Shown piece after piece: positions 8,601 to 9,485 of a stretch of DNA of 9,485 nt. The notes under the pieces are model-generated. The model was not told the origin of the DNA. It made no database searches and worked only from the letters and a program-made list of their open reading frames with translations. Each line of letters opens with the position of its first letter. Position 1 is the first letter of the stretch. Source of the DNA: DAIOFH01 sp036745875. GTDB taxonomy: Bacteria > Planctomycetota > SZUA-567. The DNA lies in NCBI GenBank assembly GCA_036745875.1, contig DAIOFH010000148.1, forward strand, positions 1 through 9,485. Direction: 5' to 3'. The position numbers were made by a program, and so were the translations under genes.

Positions 8601-8857
8601 GCATCATCGAGGGATAAGCGCAGCTGCGGCAAACTCTGATCGTGCGGCATGTGCTTTTCTTTGTAGGTGATTTCCTTCTCAAGCCGTTCGATCCGTTTTT
8701 TCAGCGGCGTATTGGTCAGTTCCAATATGCATATTACGCCAATAGCCAACGCCACCAGCAGCTTGGAAAGCGTGACCTTGCTTCGCAGCATCAGGATGGC
8801 ACAACCGATGACCATAATCGCCACCACGACGATCTGGTAGGTAAAAACATTGAACAT
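5639..8857 (-). CDS. secDF: Fused protein translocase subunit SecDF
   Basis: The 1072-residue inner-membrane protein assists SecYEG by using the ion gradient to pull exported proteins outward. The SecD half has GLDLQGG (109-115), a periplasmic P1 region with AVDVVRRRLNNSG (183-195) and LVQLPGM (210-216), then membrane segments including GMAVDANVLIFERIREE (498-514). D502 corresponds to the ion-relay Asp of SecD. SecF begins near 605, with GQDFTGG (640-646) and GYSLNDTIVVLDRIRE (947-962), whose D952 is the SecF relay Asp. Unusual points are two hydrophobic segments at the N terminus (about 8-23 and 31-46) where SecD normally has one, a charged coiled-coil-like stretch at 130-180, a SecF periplasmic region of about 240 residues, and a basic C-terminal tail. 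The ATG at 8857 has GGGAG eight bases upstream. It lies 82 bases after yajC, in the usual order, and ends before a strong terminator. Confidence 0.97.
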   Translation of the reverse strand: MFNVFTYQIVVVAIMVIGCAILMLRSKVTLSKLLVALAIGVICILELTNTPLKKRIERLEKEITYKEKHMPHDQSLPQLRLSLDDARKRYNEVYSDPRRWSERLPFNLGLDLQGGTEIRLALRLDPARVGRIQTEIDSLQRQLDESRAAGNLDAVADVEERISNQRARLADEQHQIDQDLTNAVDVVRRRLNNSGLAEIPVTLQGRDKILVQLPGMDQSQAEDALAVIQRQGELEFRLVVSENDELFGRLVSRIRQMNLTAEKYNIHEDTLESVPPEMVAEDGTCVTDGRMLFDWLKEQDEIRPDGSISSRPFHLVMKRVEMRGDSIASARAEPDPARAAWRVLLAFDSIGATEFERVTARNLGRQLAIVLDGQLQSAPTIQSRIAGGSAEITGNFDQRSAQQLDVVLKSGSLKVKIEKEYDNTVGATLGEDSIRSGITAMIIGAAAVIIFMALYYLIAGLVTDVVLVLNILIILAVLAMFGATMTLSGFAGLVLTIGMAVDANVLIFERIREERERGNPLARSISLGYERAFTTIVDSNLTTILTALVLHQFGTEQVKGFALTLIFGLLASMFCSIVVTRWVIDFLVEKKWVTDLKMNRFFEGANINFVGMRKKAFVVSAVVIIALMVLFVSRGDRNLGQDFTGGVLANVTPAAPLTIAEARELAGEKLVDFPDARDTLQSYGPADAQGRYSEFVVRTKLVELDADALEEARKSGNVKYTADDFRKSLRTAFNLVPDGYTVVGATEAVELENAKAYDVRLSVINPKTPAEMSELLRIQPDVTPLFVGPAGSTPVVEDGSITNPLADADTPVSELSIVLSVPQFNPSGSIRDDAAMQGVVREALQELRRNKAIDFTDPFPRFTSVGATVAKAMETDAVMAIVFSCIIIFVYIWLRFQFRIGFGVGTIVSLIHDTLFVIGALALADQLGILNGQIDLTIMAAILTVMGYSLNDTIVVLDRIREHIGDAEHPSEETINAAINQTLSRTLITSLTTLLVIIALLIFGGDVLRGFSYVLLVGVVVGTYSSIFIASPILVEFANYKRRRQKVALEKKASVALNRKTGASTKKTTPAK

Positions 8858-8939
8858 GCCTCGGACTCCCGCTAGTCGTTTCGTACTCAGTTATAAACGA
8901 TAACCCCGGGCCCATCCCCGGCGGCGAAATGCGATATCT

Positions 8940-9383
8940 CTATTTTTTGGCGGCGTTCGCGGCGTCCTCTTCTTCGCCCGGACGCGGCAGGACGCGGTAG
9001 ATGGCCTGCTTGTCGAAAGTCATGGTGAAGTCGGACTTGGCGTCGGGACGGACGGTGACTGTGTCGTCAGTGAACGCGACGACAGTCCCGTGCATACGGC
9101 CGATGGTGACCAGCTTGTCGCCTTTGAGAAGGGTTTCGCGGCGTTCTTTGTCCTTCTTCTCCTGCGCGCGCTGGGCTTTTCTTTTCCTGTTGGTGAGAAG
9201 CCACCATACCCACATGCCGACGGCGGCGTAAAGGAGCCAGTTGTTCCATATGCTGGCCTGCGGTTCGGCCGCCTGGTTGTCGACGGGGGAAAGTTCTTCC
9301 ACCACTGCTTCCGTGTTTTCGCCGACAGACGTGGTCTGACCCTGTGTGATCACAGCCGATGGGGCTTCATTTGCTTCTGCCAT
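8940..9383 (-). CDS. yajC: Sec translocase accessory protein YajC
   Basis: The 147-residue single-span membrane protein belongs to the YajC family, which associates with SecDF in the holo-translocon. One membrane segment lies at about 48-64, followed by a strongly basic stretch (NRKRKAQRAQ), then the conserved LLKGDKLVTIGRMHGTVV (85-102) and a small beta-rich domain through AIYRVLPRP (127-135). The 45 residues before the membrane segment are acidic, Ala/Glu/Thr-rich and low in complexity; typical YajC proteins of about 110 residues have a much shorter N-terminal part. The second Gly of the usual GGIHG motif is Arg96. The ATG at 9383 has AAGGA six bases upstream. It is the first gene of the yajC-secDF pair within the window; any gene further upstream lies outside. 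Confidence 0.93.
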   Translation of the reverse strand: MAEANEAPSAVITQGQTTSVGENTEAVVEELSPVDNQAAEPQASIWNNWLLYAAVGMWVWWLLTNRKRKAQRAQEKKDKERRETLLKGDKLVTIGRMHGTVVAFTDDTVTVRPDAKSDFTMTFDKQAIYRVLPRPGEEEDAANAAKK

Positions 9384-9420
9384 TTTTCTTCCTTAATCGC
9401 TGGAACATAAAATCTTCGCG

Positions 9421-9442
9421 GGAATGACGAACAGGTCATTCC
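9421..9442. repeat. Inverted repeat in the yajC leader or upstream spacer
   Basis: GGAATGAC (9421-9428) and GTCATTCC (9435-9442) form a perfect 8-bp stem around a 6-base loop, 38 bases before the yajC start. On the minus strand it is not followed directly by a T-run. On the plus strand an eight-T run lies at 9457-9464, 14 bases beyond the stem. It could be the terminator of a gene outside the window, an operator, or a leader hairpin; the sequence does not decide. Confidence 0.5.
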
Positions 9443-9485
9443 ACTCAATCAATGCCTTTTTTTTATGTATTACAAGTAAGAATCA

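Noticed and set aside
8858..8939. Possible terminator or promoter between yajC and secDF
   Set aside because: A CCGGG/CCCGG stem of five pairs is present but no T-run follows, and no convincing -35/-10 pair is seen; the two genes are most simply one transcript.

Overview
The window carries a bacterial housekeeping export locus (yajC-secDF), a membrane adenylate cyclase that overlaps a two-gene chromate-type transporter, and a separate gene for a large acidic calcium-binding-type protein. G+C is moderate to fairly high. The fused SecD-SecF with an extra N-terminal membrane segment, the YajC with a long N-terminal extension and the CHASE2 cyclase would fit a Gram-negative lineage such as the PVC group (for example Lentisphaerae) or a deltaproteobacterium-like taxon. 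That placement is inferred from protein architecture and is weak. I see no rRNA, tRNA, CRISPR array, insertion sequence, integrase or phage gene.

Layout. Positions 1-490 are non-coding upstream sequence with one passable sigma70-like promoter. Positions 491-1810 (+) encode a 439-residue protein with a C-terminal domain of EF-hand-like Dx[DN]xDG loops, of the kind found at the ends of large secreted calcium-binding proteins. A strong hairpin at 1844-1871 separates it from a converging operon on the minus strand. Read in the direction of transcription, that operon is a CHASE2/class III adenylate cyclase (5469 to 2980), then a first CHR-domain protein (2983 to 2408), then a second (2415 to 1885). 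Both junctions overlap, the first as ATGA and the second by 8 nt, so the three products are probably translationally coupled. Upstream of the cyclase, a short intergenic region holds a perfect TTGCATGCAA palindrome and a weak promoter candidate. It ends at a clear rho-independent terminator for the next gene. Positions 5639-8857 (-) encode a fused SecDF of 1072 residues, and 8940-9383 (-) encode YajC; the order yajC then secDF is the usual one.

How the parts fit. YajC and SecDF are accessory subunits of the Sec translocase that use the proton or sodium gradient to pull exported proteins across the inner membrane. The cyclase appears to sense something outside the membrane through CHASE2 and to make cAMP inside. 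Its coupling to a paired CHR transporter suggests a signalling-plus-transport unit whose substrate cannot be read from the sequence. The EF-hand-loop protein is transcribed alone and has no recognisable signal peptide.

The most noteworthy points are the cyclase-transporter coupling, the Thr (class IIIb) substitution in the cyclase active site, and the non-standard SecDF and YajC architectures. I did not find clear evidence of an entirely new system.
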